A stretch of 64,000 nt of DNA from Aeromonas lusitana (GTDB lineage: Bacteria; Pseudomonadota; Gammaproteobacteria; Enterobacterales; Aeromonadaceae), in the NCBI RefSeq assembly GCF_002812985.1, contig NZ_PGCP01000038.1, positions 37,321 through 101,320 of the forward strand. The letters run 5' to 3'. The notes beneath the pieces were generated by a model that worked only from the letters and a program-made list of their open reading frames with translations, was not told the origin of the DNA and ran no database searches. Shown piece by piece: positions 47,557 to 56,870 of the stretch (position 1 is its first letter; each line of letters begins with the position of its first letter). The translations under genes were made by a program, and so were the position numbers.

Positions 47557-47582
47557 GTTACCGGTAACATGTTACCGGTAAC
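47557..47582. promoter_or_regulatory. Twin GntR operators
   Basis: Two perfect 12-bp palindromes GTTACCGGTAAC at 47557-47568 and 47571-47582, 14 bp apart centre to centre, match the E. coli GntR operator (ATGTTACCGGTAACAT core). They lie between gntT and gntK and would repress both without gluconate. Confidence 0.88.
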
Positions 47583-47641
47583 GTGCTAAGTTAAAACCCA
47601 TCTACGGTACGTTTTTTGAAAAATGAGATAGAGGTCAAACA

Positions 47642-48151
47642 ATGGCGGGTAAGAGCATTATCGTGATGGGTGTGTGTGGTAGCGGCAAATCCAGCGTCGG
47701 CCTTCGGGTGGCTGAAATCCTCGGCGCCAAGTTCATCGACGGTGATGATTTGCACCCCAGGGCCAATATCCAGAAGATGGCGGGGGGCAATCCCCTCAAC
47801 GACGAGGATCGCGCCCCCTGGCTTGAGCGGATCCGCGACGCCGCCTACAGCCTGGAGCAGAAAAACGAGGTGGGGGTGATCGTCTGCTCCGCCCTCAAGC
47901 GCCAGTACCGCGACCAGATCCGTGAGGGCAACGACTCGGTGCACTTCCTGTTCCTGGATGGCAGCCAGCCGCTGATCCTCGAGCGGATGCGGGCACGCAA
48001 GGGCCACTTCATGCGGGAAAGCATGGTACAAAGCCAGTTTGATACCCTGGAGCGGCCGGATGGCGAGGCCGGGGTATTCCATATCGACATAGACGGGACC
48101 TTCGATCAGGTGGTCGATCGGGCCGTCACGGCACTGGAGCAGGCCCTATGA
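47642..48151 (+). CDS. gntK: Gluconokinase
   Basis: A 169-residue P-loop kinase (E. coli GntK 175) phosphorylating gluconate to 6-phosphogluconate. Walker A GVCGSGKSS at 10-18 and the substrate motif DGDDLHPRANIQKMAGGNPLND (shown in part) follow. It is first in a plus-strand gntK-edd-eda run, so gluconate entering by GntT is fed straight to the Entner-Doudoroff pathway. GntR operators lie 60-85 bp upstream. Confidence 0.96.
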   Translation: MAGKSIIVMGVCGSGKSSVGLRVAEILGAKFIDGDDLHPRANIQKMAGGNPLNDEDRAPWLERIRDAAYSLEQKNEVGVIVCSALKRQYRDQIREGNDSVHFLFLDGSQPLILERMRARKGHFMRESMVQSQFDTLERPDGEAGVFHIDIDGTFDQVVDRAVTALEQAL

Positions 48152-48212
48152 GCCCCCCCCTGATCCCGGCGGTTGCCGACCGCCGACCCATGATTTCACC
48201 GGAGCAAGCGTC

Positions 48213-50009
48213 ATGACTCATCCCGTGATCACCGCGGTCACAGATCGCATCCGCGCGCGCAGCCGCAGCCGCCGCGCCGCCTTCCAGGCCCGCATCCAGC
48301 GTCAGGCCGAGCAGGGCAAGACCCGCGCCGCCCTGGCCTGTGGCAACCTGGCCCACGCCGTGGCCGCCTCCAGCTGTGACGAGAAGGGCCGGATCCTCGA
48401 CATGACCCGTGCCAACGTCGGCATAGTCACCGCCTACAACGACATGTTGAGCGCCCATCAGCCCTATCAGGGCTATCCGGACCAGATCAAGGGGGTGCTG
48501 GCCGAGCTCGGTCACAGCGCCCAGGTCGCCGGCGGCGTGCCCGCCATGTGCGACGGCGTGACCCAGGGTCAGCCGGGGATGGACATGTCCCTGTTCTCCC
48601 GGGATCTCATCGCCCAGGCCACGGCCCTGTCCCTGTCTCACAACACCTTCGACGCCACCCTGCTGCTCGGCATCTGCGACAAGATAGCCCCGGGCCAGAT
48701 CATGGGGGCGCTCTCCCATGCCCATCTGCCCACCGCTTTTGTCCCCGCCGGCCCCATGGCCAGCGGCATCAGCAACGACGAGAAGGTGAAGGTGCGCCAG
48801 CAGTACGCCGCCGGCGAGGTGGGCCGCGAGGCTCTGCTGCAGATGGAGTGCGGCGCCTACCACTCGGCCGGTACCTGCACCTTCTACGGCACCGCCAACA
48901 CCAACCAGCTGGTGTTCGAGGCCATGGGCCTGATGCTGCCGGGCTCCGCCTTCGTGCATCCCCACAGCGAACTGCGCCAGGCCCTCACCGCCGAGGCGGC
49001 CCGCCGCATCAGCGCCATGATCCCGGGCTCCCCGGCCTACCGCCCCCTGATCGCTGTGCTGGATGAGCGCTCCCTGGTCAACGGTCTGGTAGCCCTGCTC
49101 GCCTCCGGTGGCAGCACCAACCACAGCATCCACATGGTGGCGCTGGCTCGCGCCGCCGGTCTGGAGCTGACCTGGGATGACCTGAGCGATCTTTCCGACG
49201 TGGTGCCGCTGCTGGTGCGTATGTACCCGAACGGCCCGGCGGACGTGAACGCGTTCGAGCAGGCCGGCGCCGTGCCGGGCCTGATGCGCCGCTTGGCGCA
49301 AGAGGGGCTGATCCACATGGATGCCACCCCGGCCTTCGGCGAGATGCAGGACTACTTGAGCCGTCCGCAGTTACTGGATGGCACGCTGGTGTGGCAACCG
49401 GTGGGCGAGAGCCAGGATCCGAGCGTCTTGTCCCCCTCCGGCAGCGTGTTCCAGGCCACCGGCGGTACCAAGCTGATGGCGGGCAACCTGGGCCGCGCCG
49501 TGGTCAAGGTCTCCGCCGTGGCGCCGGAATACCGCGTCATAGAAGCGCCGGCCCGGGTCTTCTCCTCCCAGCATGCGGTGGAAGCGGCCTATAAGGCTGG
49601 CAACCTCAATCAGGATGCCGTTATCGTGGTGCGCCACAATGGCCCGGCCGCCAACGGCATGCCGGAGCTGCACAAGCTGATGCCGGTGCTCGGCAACCTG
49701 CAAAAAGCGGGTCACAAGGTGGCCCTGGTGACCGATGGCCGCCTGTCCGGTGCCTCCGGCAAGATCCCGGCCGCCATCCACGTCACCCCGGAGGCGCTGC
49801 ACGGCGGTGCCATCGGCCTGCTGCGTGATGGGGATCTGCTGCGGGTGGATGCCGACGCCGGCACCCTGGATTGTTTGACCGACTTGAGTGGCCGCACCCC
49901 GGCCGAGATCGATCTCAGCCTGGAGCAAGAGGGCTGGGGCCGTGAACTGTTCAGCGTGATGCGTCGCGCGGTATCGAGCGCCGAGTGCGGCGCCACCATC
50001 TTTGACTAA
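48213..50009 (+). CDS. edd: 6-Phosphogluconate dehydratase
   Basis: A 598-residue Fe-S dehydratase of the IlvD/Edd family (E. coli 603) converting 6-phosphogluconate to KDPG. Conserved cluster cysteines occur in PAMCDGVTQG, LLGICDKIAPG and CGAYHSAGTCTFYGT; the C-terminal VTDGRLSGASGKIPAAIHVTPEA (about 510-532) is family-typical. It lies 61 bp after gntK and 9 bp before eda. Confidence 0.98.
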   Translation: MTHPVITAVTDRIRARSRSRRAAFQARIQRQAEQGKTRAALACGNLAHAVAASSCDEKGRILDMTRANVGIVTAYNDMLSAHQPYQGYPDQIKGVLAELGHSAQVAGGVPAMCDGVTQGQPGMDMSLFSRDLIAQATALSLSHNTFDATLLLGICDKIAPGQIMGALSHAHLPTAFVPAGPMASGISNDEKVKVRQQYAAGEVGREALLQMECGAYHSAGTCTFYGTANTNQLVFEAMGLMLPGSAFVHPHSELRQALTAEAARRISAMIPGSPAYRPLIAVLDERSLVNGLVALLASGGSTNHSIHMVALARAAGLELTWDDLSDLSDVVPLLVRMYPNGPADVNAFEQAGAVPGLMRRLAQEGLIHMDATPAFGEMQDYLSRPQLLDGTLVWQPVGESQDPSVLSPSGSVFQATGGTKLMAGNLGRAVVKVSAVAPEYRVIEAPARVFSSQHAVEAAYKAGNLNQDAVIVVRHNGPAANGMPELHKLMPVLGNLQKAGHKVALVTDGRLSGASGKIPAAIHVTPEALHGGAIGLLRDGDLLRVDADAGTLDCLTDLSGRTPAEIDLSLEQEGWGRELFSVMRRAVSSAECGATIFD

Positions 50010-50018
50010 GGAAGCGTT

Positions 50019-50660
50019 ATGCAAAACTGGAAAGTGACTCCCGCCGAGGTGTTTGCCGCCTCTCCGCTGGTACCCGTGATGGTCATCAACGACCTGGAGC
50101 AGGCCCTGCCCATGGCCAAGGCCCTGCTGGCCGGCGGCATCTCGGTATTCGAGATCACCCTGCGCACCCCGGTGGCGCTCGACGCCATCGCCCTCATCGC
50201 CCGCGAGATGCCGGAAGCCATGGTGGGCGCCGGTACCGTGCTCAACTGCGCTCAGTTCGATGCCGCCGTGGCCGCCGGTGCCCGCTTCGTCATCTCCCCG
50301 GGCATGACGCCGGCGCTGCTGGCCCATGCCGCCCAGAGCACGGCGCCGCTGATCCCCGGGGTGGCGACGCCCTCCGAGGTGATGCAGGCGCTGGAAGCCG
50401 GTTACGATCATTTGAAGTTCTTCCCGGCCGAGGCGAACGGCGGCACCAAGGCGCTGTCCGCCATCGCAGCCCCCTTGCCCCAGGTGCGCTTCTGCCCGAC
50501 CGGCGGTATAGGCCCGAAAAACGTGGCCGACTATCTGGCGCTCAAGTGTGTCGCCACCGTTGGCGGCTCCTGGATGCTGCCGGCGGACGCGGTCAAGGCC
50601 GGCAATTGGGACGAGGTGACCCGTTTGTCCCGCGAAGCGGTTGAATTGGTTAAACGCTAA
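50019..50660 (+). CDS. eda: KDPG/KHG aldolase
   Basis: A 213-residue class I aldolase (E. coli 213) cleaving 2-keto-3-deoxy-6-phosphogluconate to pyruvate and glyceraldehyde-3-phosphate. The Schiff-base Lys133 in LKFFPAE and catalytic Glu45 in VFEITLRT are at the E. coli positions; the phosphate loop FCPTGGIGPKN is present. It completes the Entner-Doudoroff set behind edd and ends in a bidirectional terminator shared with gntR. Confidence 0.98.
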   Translation: MQNWKVTPAEVFAASPLVPVMVINDLEQALPMAKALLAGGISVFEITLRTPVALDAIALIAREMPEAMVGAGTVLNCAQFDAAVAAGARFVISPGMTPALLAHAAQSTAPLIPGVATPSEVMQALEAGYDHLKFFPAEANGGTKALSAIAAPLPQVRFCPTGGIGPKNVADYLALKCVATVGGSWMLPADAVKAGNWDEVTRLSREAVELVKR

Positions 50661-50682
50661 GCCATAGTCGTTTAGAGAAATC

Positions 50683-50714
50683 AAACAGGCCACCTCAGTG
50701 TGGCCTGTTTTTTT
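50683..50714. terminator. Bidirectional terminator between eda and gntR
   Basis: AAACAGGCCA/TGGCCTGTTT stem with an 8-nt loop and T7 on the plus strand. Confidence 0.88.
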
Positions 50715-50783
50715 GAGGGATTTCAGCGGGTGGCGAGTGCTGCTCTGTGCTGCGGGACTCAGGGTAGGATGCGGGGAAGGGGG

Positions 50784-51791
50784 TCAGCCCAGGCTGTCTC
50801 CCTGATAGAGAGAGAAGCCCATGTCCTTGCAGGTCTCGGTCAGCGGCGTGCCGCCGAGTCTGGCCAGCAGCATGGTCGCCGCCTCGCGGCCGATGGCCTC
50901 GCGCGGTGTGATGATGCTGGCGAGCTTGGGGGTCATGGCGTGGCCGATGTCGAGGGCGTTGCTGCCGGCGATGGCAATCTGCTCGGGCACGGGGATCCAC
51001 TTGGCCTGACACTGCAGCAGGGCGCCGACCGCCAGGTCATCGTTGGTGCAGAAGAGGCCATCGAGGTCGGGATAGCGCGCCAGGGCCTGGATCAGCAGCT
51101 GGCCCCCCAGGGTGAAGCTGGAGGATTGCTCGGTCAGCAGATGCTGGCCGTCGAGGCCGAAATCGGCCATCGCCTGGTAATAACCTTCCATCCGCAGCTG
51201 GGTGCGCACATCGAGGCGGGCACCGAGATAGACCAGCTTGCGCCGCCCCCGGCGCAGCATCTCTGTTACCATGGCCCGGGCGGCGGCCCTGTGATCCATG
51301 CCGACCACCATGTCGATGGGCGCCTGCGGCAGATCCATGGTCTCCACTACCGGGATGCCGGCGGTGGCGATCATCTTGCGGGTGCGCTCCGTGTGCTGGC
51401 TGTCCGACAGGATGAGACCGTCCACGTTGTAGGAGAGCAGGGACGCTACCTGCTCCTCCTCCCGCTGTGGGCTGTAGCCGTAGTGGGCGAGCAGGGTCTG
51501 GTAGCCGGCGGGACGGGTCACCGCCTCTATGCCGTGCACCACGGCGGAGAAGACCTGGTTGGAGAGGGAGGGGATCAGGATGCCGATCGCCCGGCTGGTG
51601 GCGTTGGAGAGCATGTCCGGCGCCCGGTTCGGGATGTAGCCGAGCTCCTCCACCGCGGTGGCGATCCGCTCACGGGTGGCTTCGGCCACGGCCTGCGGGT
51701 CGCGCAGGTAGCGACTGACGGTCATCTTGGTGACCCCGGTCAGGTCGGCTATGTCCTGCAGGGTGGGGCGGCGCTTGCGGGTGTCGTTCAT
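50784..51791 (-). CDS. gntR: Gluconate operon repressor GntR (LacI family)
   Basis: A 335-residue LacI-type repressor (E. coli GntR 331). The HTH and hinge (PTLQDIADLTGVTKMTVSRYLR, shown in part) are at residues 8-55, and the periplasmic-binding-like effector domain follows (GILIPSLSNQVFSAVVHGIE). Gluconate is the presumed inducer. Operators of the right type lie before gntT/gntK and upstream of gntR itself (51809-51824). The ATG at 51791 follows the family; the frame extends 11 codons upstream across the operator, which is unlikely to be translated. Confidence 0.94.
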   Translation of the reverse strand: MNDTRKRRPTLQDIADLTGVTKMTVSRYLRDPQAVAEATRERIATAVEELGYIPNRAPDMLSNATSRAIGILIPSLSNQVFSAVVHGIEAVTRPAGYQTLLAHYGYSPQREEEQVASLLSYNVDGLILSDSQHTERTRKMIATAGIPVVETMDLPQAPIDMVVGMDHRAAARAMVTEMLRRGRRKLVYLGARLDVRTQLRMEGYYQAMADFGLDGQHLLTEQSSSFTLGGQLLIQALARYPDLDGLFCTNDDLAVGALLQCQAKWIPVPEQIAIAGSNALDIGHAMTPKLASIITPREAIGREAATMLLARLGGTPLTETCKDMGFSLYQGDSLG

Positions 51792-51808
51792 CTCGGGATC
51801 CGGCAAAA

Positions 51809-51824
51809 ATGTTACAGGTAACAT
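51809..51824. promoter_or_regulatory. GntR operator between gntR and the qnr-like gene
   Basis: ATGTTACAGGTAACAT differs at one central base from the perfect GntR palindrome. It is 18 bp upstream of gntR and 57 bp upstream of the divergent pentapeptide gene, so it may affect both. Confidence 0.78.
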
Positions 51825-51880
51825 TACCGTTTTTGCGCAACAAAGTCAGCATATGACGCCATCAGCAGGAGAGGTTCGGG

Positions 51881-52531
51881 ATGATCAAGGGCAAGTGCTT
51901 CGAGGGGAAACGGTTCGAGCAGCAGGAGGTGGAAGGTGAGCAGTTCGTGGAGTGCCGCTTTATCGGCTGCACCTTCTCCTGGCTGGATTTGAGCGAGAGC
52001 CGCTTCGTCGACTGCAGCTTCTACGAGCGCGAGCGCGAGCTCGGCTGCCAGCTGCAGGGCTGCGATCTGCGCGAAGCCAGCTTCCTGCGCTGCGATCTCA
52101 CCCTGGCAGATCTGAGCCGCAGCCAGTGCCTGGGGCTGGAGCTGCGGGACTGTCAGGCCATGGGCATCAACTTCGCCCGCGCCAGCTTCGCGAACCAGAT
52201 CACCGCCAGGAGCTACTTCTGCGAGGCGCACCTGACCGGCAACAACTTCAGCTATGCGAGCTTCGAGGGTTGCCTGCTGGAGAAGTGCGAGCTCAGTGGC
52301 AACCGCTGGCAGGGGGCCAATCTGCTGGGCGCCTCATTGGCGGGATCCGATCTCAGCGGCTCCGAGTTCGGCCAGATAGACTGGAGCAGCTTCAACCTGC
52401 AGGGCTGCGATCTGCGCCAGTGCGATCTGCCCGGGCTGGATCTGCGCCGGGTCAATCTGGACGGGGTGCAGATAAGCGAGGATCAGCAGCAGGGACTGCT
52501 CGAACAGATCGGCCTGATCGTCTTCCCCTAG
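51881..52531 (+). CDS. qnr: Qnr-type pentapeptide repeat protein
   Basis: A 216-residue pentapeptide-repeat protein with the Qnr plan. About 40 repeats of A(D/N)LXX type build a right-handed beta-helix, interrupted by loop A near residues 47-54 (RERELG) and loop B near 100-112 (NQITARSYFCEA), and ended by a dimerising helix and tail (LLEQIGLIVFP). QnrA shares the same layout (YNQVSHKMYFC; VNLEGVKICDWQQEQLLE; VIVLP). Qnr proteins bind gyrase/topoisomerase IV and protect them from quinolones. Chromosomal AhQnr of A. hydrophila is a known relative. It is divergent from gntR; GGAGAGG precedes the ATG. No LexA box is visible. Actual resistance contribution cannot be told from sequence. Confidence 0.9.
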   Translation: MIKGKCFEGKRFEQQEVEGEQFVECRFIGCTFSWLDLSESRFVDCSFYERERELGCQLQGCDLREASFLRCDLTLADLSRSQCLGLELRDCQAMGINFARASFANQITARSYFCEAHLTGNNFSYASFEGCLLEKCELSGNRWQGANLLGASLAGSDLSGSEFGQIDWSSFNLQGCDLRQCDLPGLDLRRVNLDGVQISEDQQQGLLEQIGLIVFP

Positions 52532-52591
52532 GGGCCAGAAAAAGGGGTAAGTTTTCATCATCCGGCGCCGGTGCTGGCGAGGGAGGGGATC

Positions 52592-52620
52592 AAAAAAGCC
52601 TGCTCGAAGCAGGCTTTTTT
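52592..52620. terminator. Bidirectional terminator between qnr-like gene and envC
   Basis: A6-GCCTGC-TCGAA-GCAGGC-T6, nearly perfect and symmetric between convergent genes. Confidence 0.92.
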
Positions 52621-52633
52621 GTGGGCGAGGAGG

Positions 52634-54031
52634 TCAGCGCTTTGCCAGCCAGCGGGTCGGGTTGATGGCTTCCCCCTGATAGCGGATCTCGAAATAGAGG
52701 CCGGGTCTGTCCTGACCGCCGCTGTCCCCCACCAGGGCCACGGGTTCCCCCTGCTCCACCTTCTGGCCGACCTGGCGCAGCAGCGACTGATTGTGACCGT
52801 AGAGGCTCATATAGCCCTTACCATGATCGATGACCAGCAGCATGCCGAAGCCGTCCAGCCAGTCGGCATAGACCACCTGACCCGGCGCCACCGCCTTGAC
52901 CTGGGTGCCTTCGCTGGCACCGATCAGGGTGCCCTTCCACTTCAGCTCGGCGGTACGGGCCGAGCCGTAGGAGATGAGGATGGGGCCCTGTACCGGCCAG
53001 CGCAGGTTGCCGCTGGTGCTGAGGCCGCCGTAGCCATTGCTTGCCTTGGCGCTGTTGCGGGCAGCGGTTTGCTGCTGCTCCACCCTGTTCTGCTGTTCGC
53101 TGACTCTCTTCTGTTCGGCGGCAAGTCGTTGCTGCTCGCCGACTTGTCGTTGCTGAGCCGCGATCCGCTGCTGCTCCGCAATCCGCTTCTGCTCGGCGGC
53201 CAGGCGCTGGGCCTCCAGACGGCGCTGGCGCTCCTGCTCGGCCTTCACCTTGGCGAGACGTTCCCGCTCGGCGCGCTCGCGCCGCTCCTTCTCTTCCTGC
53301 TGGCGGCGCAGTTCTTCCAGCCGGGCCTTGAGGGCCTTCTCCGCCTTGACCAGCTTGGTGAGCTTCTGCTCGTCATCCTGCACCGACTGCTGCAACTGGT
53401 TGCGCACGGTGGCGCGGCTCTGTTGGCTGGCCAGCAGGCTCTGGTGATGTTGCTGCTGTTCGCCGAGCAGGGTCTGCAGCCGGTTCTTGGTTTCCTTGGT
53501 GGCCTGCTGGTTCTTGGCCAGCTTGGTGCGGGTCGCGCGCAGGGTTTCGATGGCCTCGATGCGGGCCTTGTTGAGGTAGTCGTAGTAATCGAGGGAGCGG
53601 CTCAGTTTGGCCGGATCCTGCTGGTTGAGCAGCAGTTTGAGGTAATCGTGGTTGCCCGCCTGGAAGGCGCTTTCCGCCTGCTTGGCCAACAACTGCTTCT
53701 GATGCTTGGCTTGCTGTTCCAGCGCCAGCTTGTCTTGCTGCAGCCCCATCAGTTTTTGCTGGTTGGATTTGAGCTGCTGCCGGGTCTGATCGAGCTTGGC
53801 GGCGGCGGCCGAGATGGCCTGCTCGTCTGCCTTGAGCTGGGTATTGAGTTTGGTCAGCTCCTGCTTGCTGAGCTTGATGGTCTTCTGCTGCTCTTTAATC
53901 TCGGACTGCATGGCCCCCAGCTGCTGGTTGGCAGCCTGTGCCCCGGTGCTACCGAGCAGGCAAAAAAACAGCGCGCCGGCCAACAGGCCGACGCGACTGG
54001 TTTTGGTTGAAATATCTTCGCATCCCCGCAT
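52634..54031 (-). CDS. envC: Murein hydrolase activator EnvC
   Basis: A 465-residue periplasmic activator of the amidases AmiA/AmiB at the division septum. A signal peptide ends near residue 33 (STGAQA then ANQQ). A long coiled coil fills about 35-290 (rich in Q, K, E, L). The C-terminal degenerate LytM domain (about 345-465) has VVYADWLDGFGMLLVIDHG and LYFEIRYQG, lacking an intact zinc set as in EnvC. It lies 9 bp after gpmI on the same strand. No ribosome site is visible before the ATG at 54031, so it may depend on coupling with gpmI. Confidence 0.94.
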   Translation of the reverse strand: MRGCEDISTKTSRVGLLAGALFFCLLGSTGAQAANQQLGAMQSEIKEQQKTIKLSKQELTKLNTQLKADEQAISAAAAKLDQTRQQLKSNQQKLMGLQQDKLALEQQAKHQKQLLAKQAESAFQAGNHDYLKLLLNQQDPAKLSRSLDYYDYLNKARIEAIETLRATRTKLAKNQQATKETKNRLQTLLGEQQQHHQSLLASQQSRATVRNQLQQSVQDDEQKLTKLVKAEKALKARLEELRRQQEEKERRERAERERLAKVKAEQERQRRLEAQRLAAEQKRIAEQQRIAAQQRQVGEQQRLAAEQKRVSEQQNRVEQQQTAARNSAKASNGYGGLSTSGNLRWPVQGPILISYGSARTAELKWKGTLIGASEGTQVKAVAPGQVVYADWLDGFGMLLVIDHGKGYMSLYGHNQSLLRQVGQKVEQGEPVALVGDSGGQDRPGLYFEIRYQGEAINPTRWLAKR

Positions 54032-54040
54032 GGGGAAGGA

Positions 54041-55570
54041 TTATTTCAGAATCATCAGGGGCTTGCCAGTCATTTCCGGCGGCACTTCCACTCCCATAAG
54101 AGTGAGCATGGTGGGGGCCAGATCGGACAGTTTGCCGCCTTCCAATACCTCGGCCTTGCGACCGAAATAGATGAGGGGAACCGGCAGATTGGTGTGGGCG
54201 GTATGGGCCTGACCAGTCTCTTCGTCCAGCATCTTCTCGGCGTTGCCGTGGTCGGCGGTGATCAGGCACTCGCCACCCACTTCGGCCAGGGCCTCGGTGA
54301 CGCGACCGATGCAGTGGTCAACCGCTTCACAGGCTTTGACGGCCGCATCGAACACGCCGGTGTGGCCGACCATGTCGCCGTTCGGGTAGTTGCAGATGAT
54401 GACGTCGTACTTGCCGCTCTTGATGGCCGCGACCAGCTTGTCGGTCAGCTCTTCGGAGCTCATCTCGGGCTGCAGGTCATAGGTGGCCACTTTCGGGCTG
54501 GCGACGATCTCGCGATCTTCACCGGCGAAGCACTCTTCCTCGCCACCGTTGAAGAAGAAGGTGACGTGGGCGTATTTCTCGGTCTCGGAGATGCGCAGCT
54601 GGGTCTTGCCCTGCTTGGCCAGCCACTCACCCAGGGTGTTCACCAGGGCGGTGGGGGGATAGGCGCAAGGCGCTTTGATGTCGGCCGCGTACTCGGTCAG
54701 CATCACGAAGTTCAGTTTCGGCTCGGCCGCGCGGGCGAAGCCGGTGAAGTCGCTGTCGACGAAGGCGCGGGTGATCTCGCGGGCACGGTCGGCACGGAAG
54801 TTCATGAAGATCAGTGCATCGCCATCCTGCATGGGGGCGGCGGCACCGATGCGGGTGGCCTTGACGAACTCATCGTTCTCGTCGCGAGCATAGGCGTTGG
54901 CCAGGGCTTCGCTGGCGCTGTCGGCGGTGAACTCGCCCTTGCCCTGGGTCATCAGGTCATAGGCTTGTTGCACGCGATCCCAACGGTTGTCACGGTCCAT
55001 GGAGTAGTAGCGACCGATCATGGAGGCGAAACGACCCTTGCCCAGGCGGGCAAACAGGGCATCGAACTGCTCGATGGAGGACTGGGCGGAGCGCGGCGGT
55101 ACGTCGCGGCCATCCAGGAAGGCGTGGAAGTAGATCTGCTCGGCACCACGCTTGGCGGCCATCTCGATCATGCCCATGATGTGCTCTTCGTGGCTGTGTA
55201 CGCCACCCGGGGACATCAGGCCCATGATGTGCACGGCCTTGCCCTTGGTGACGGCGCCGTCAACAGCCTTGGCCAGTTCGACGTTCTGGAAGAAATCGCC
55301 GTCCTGGATGTCTTTGGAGATGCGGGTCAGCTCCTGATAGACGATGCGACCGGCGCCTATGTTGACGTGGCCCACTTCGGAGTTACCCATCTGGCCATCG
55401 GGCAGACCCACGTCCAGGCCGGAGCCGGAGATCAGGGTGCTGGTGTAGTCACGGGCGAGGCGGTCGAGGTTGGGGGTCTTGGCGGCAGCGACGGCGTTGT
55501 GCTCTTGCTTGGTGCTGTAGCCCCAACCGTCCATGATGACCAGAACCAAAGGTTTCTTAGCTGTTGACAT
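54041..55570 (-). CDS. gpmI: Cofactor-independent phosphoglycerate mutase
   Basis: A 509-residue (E. coli 514) Mn2+-dependent iPGM interconverting 3- and 2-phosphoglycerate. The nucleophile Ser is in [16 protein letters not shown] (about residue 62), the metal ligands in DGWG near the N-terminus and in [10 protein letters not shown] near the C-terminus. It is followed by envC and divergent from yibN, exactly as in E. coli. Confidence 0.98.
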   Translation of the reverse strand: MSTAKKPLVLVIMDGWGYSTKQEHNAVAAAKTPNLDRLARDYTSTLISGSGLDVGLPDGQMGNSEVGHVNIGAGRIVYQELTRISKDIQDGDFFQNVELAKAVDGAVTKGKAVHIMGLMSPGGVHSHEEHIMGMIEMAAKRGAEQIYFHAFLDGRDVPPRSAQSSIEQFDALFARLGKGRFASMIGRYYSMDRDNRWDRVQQAYDLMTQGKGEFTADSASEALANAYARDENDEFVKATRIGAAAPMQDGDALIFMNFRADRAREITRAFVDSDFTGFARAAEPKLNFVMLTEYAADIKAPCAYPPTALVNTLGEWLAKQGKTQLRISETEKYAHVTFFFNGGEEECFAGEDREIVASPKVATYDLQPEMSSEELTDKLVAAIKSGKYDVIICNYPNGDMVGHTGVFDAAVKACEAVDHCIGRVTEALAEVGGECLITADHGNAEKMLDEETGQAHTAHTNLPVPLIYFGRKAEVLEGGKLSDLAPTMLTLMGVEVPPEMTGKPLMILK

Positions 55571-55917
55571 AAGGCTATGTCCTCTCGGATAGGAATGAAT
55601 TGCGGGAAGTGAAACTAGCGTAATATTACTACATCTGCCGAAATAGTCACCTGATAGCCAAGTCCCTCTATCCCTTGATTTTTTGACTGTTGCCCGGCTG
55701 TTTTCTGCATGTTGCCGGCTTGTCTTCCCACCTAGGTGTGCACTTTACAAGCTGGCGTTTGGCCTCGTCGGCGCCCGATGGCGAGCCCGCTTTCAGAGGG
55801 GAAATCGGGGGATAATTCCTGATGGGAGCTTGCTCTCGCTTTGCCGCCAAGATGGCTGATCTTATCAAGGGCCCCATGTATACTCGGGCACTTGTCTTGG
55901 TCCCTGGATAGTAGAAG
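55571..55917. other. Divergent promoter region gpmI/yibN
   Basis: 347 bp without a credible gene. It contains TATACT at 55879-55884, a good -10 for yibN with no clear -35, and an AT-rich stretch near gpmI. I see no strong palindrome or RNA element. Confidence 0.5.
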
Positions 55918-56349
55918 ATGCAAGAGTATTTGGATTTCGCGACCCGCAACCCGCTGCTGACCGCTGCCTGGTTGGGTCTGGCAGGCACCCTGGTTTACAC
56001 CACTGTGCGTGCCCGTTTTTCGCCGGTGAAGGTAGTTAACAACCACGCCGCCACCCTGCTGATCAACCGTGAGAATGCCACCGTCGTGGATATTCGCAGC
56101 CAGGATGAGTTCGCCAAGGGTCATCTGGCCGGTGCTCACCACCTGCCCCTCACCCAGATCCAGGCCAATAATTTGGGCCCGGTTGAAAAGCACAAAGACG
56201 CCCCCATCATAGTGGTGTGCGAGTCGGGGATGACCGCTGGTGGCGCGGGTCGCCAACTGAGCAAGGCCGGCTTCAAGCAGGTGTATACGCTCAGCGGTGG
56301 CATGGCCCAATGGCGTGCAGAGAATCTGCCGGTGACCAAAAAACGCTGA
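55918..56349 (+). CDS. yibN: Membrane-anchored rhodanese-like protein YibN
   Basis: A 143-residue protein with an N-terminal membrane segment (about 12-30) and one rhodanese domain (about 40-138). The active-site loop CESGMTAGG contains the nucleophilic Cys near residue 101. E. coli YibN has the same length and sits upstream of grxC-secB-gpsA. Here secB follows directly after 48 bp and no grxC is present. It may transfer sulfur or aid protein insertion; the role is not settled. Confidence 0.93.
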   Translation: MQEYLDFATRNPLLTAAWLGLAGTLVYTTVRARFSPVKVVNNHAATLLINRENATVVDIRSQDEFAKGHLAGAHHLPLTQIQANNLGPVEKHKDAPIIVVCESGMTAGGAGRQLSKAGFKQVYTLSGGMAQWRAENLPVTKKR

Positions 56350-56397
56350 TTTAAGGGCCTGCGCCCACTTAATTATCTTAAAAAGGAATCAAACGAA

Positions 56398-56868
56398 ATG
56401 GCTGACGAAATCAACAACCAGGAAGTGCAACCGGAATTCCACATCCAGCGTGTCTACACCAAGGATGTCTCTTTCGAAGCCCCGAATACCCCGCACATCT
56501 TCCAGAAAGAGTGGCAACCGGACGTCAAGCTGGACATGGACACCAAGACCAACGTGCTGGCCGACGGCGTGTACGAAGTGGTACTGACCCTGACCGTGAC
56601 CTGCAAGCTGGAAACCGAGACCGCCTTCCTGTGTGAAGTGCAGCAGGCCGGTATCTTCTCCATCGGCAACCTGCCGGAGCCCCAGCTGGCTCACTGCCTG
56701 GCCGCCTTCTGCCCGAACATCCTGTTCCCGTACGCCCGTGAAGCAGTCGCTAATCTGGTGAGCAAGGGTTCCTTCCCGCAGCTGAACCTGGCACCGGTCA
56801 ACTTCGATGCCCTGTTTGCCCAGCACATGGCGCAAGCACAGGCCCAGCAGGCGACTGCGGAAGCCTGA
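56398..56868 (+). CDS. secB: Protein-export chaperone SecB
   Basis: A 156-residue tetrameric chaperone (E. coli 155) that keeps preproteins unfolded and hands them to SecA. Conserved [19 protein letters not shown] at about 12-30, the [10 protein letters not shown] strand, and [17 protein letters not shown] near the C-terminus. The ATG at 56398 has AAAGGAATC upstream. It is followed 2 bp later by gpsA, so the two are one unit. Confidence 0.98.
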   Translation: MADEINNQEVQPEFHIQRVYTKDVSFEAPNTPHIFQKEWQPDVKLDMDTKTNVLADGVYEVVLTLTVTCKLETETAFLCEVQQAGIFSIGNLPEPQLAHCLAAFCPNILFPYAREAVANLVSKGSFPQLNLAPVNFDALFAQHMAQAQAQQATAEA

Positions 56869-56870
56869 TA

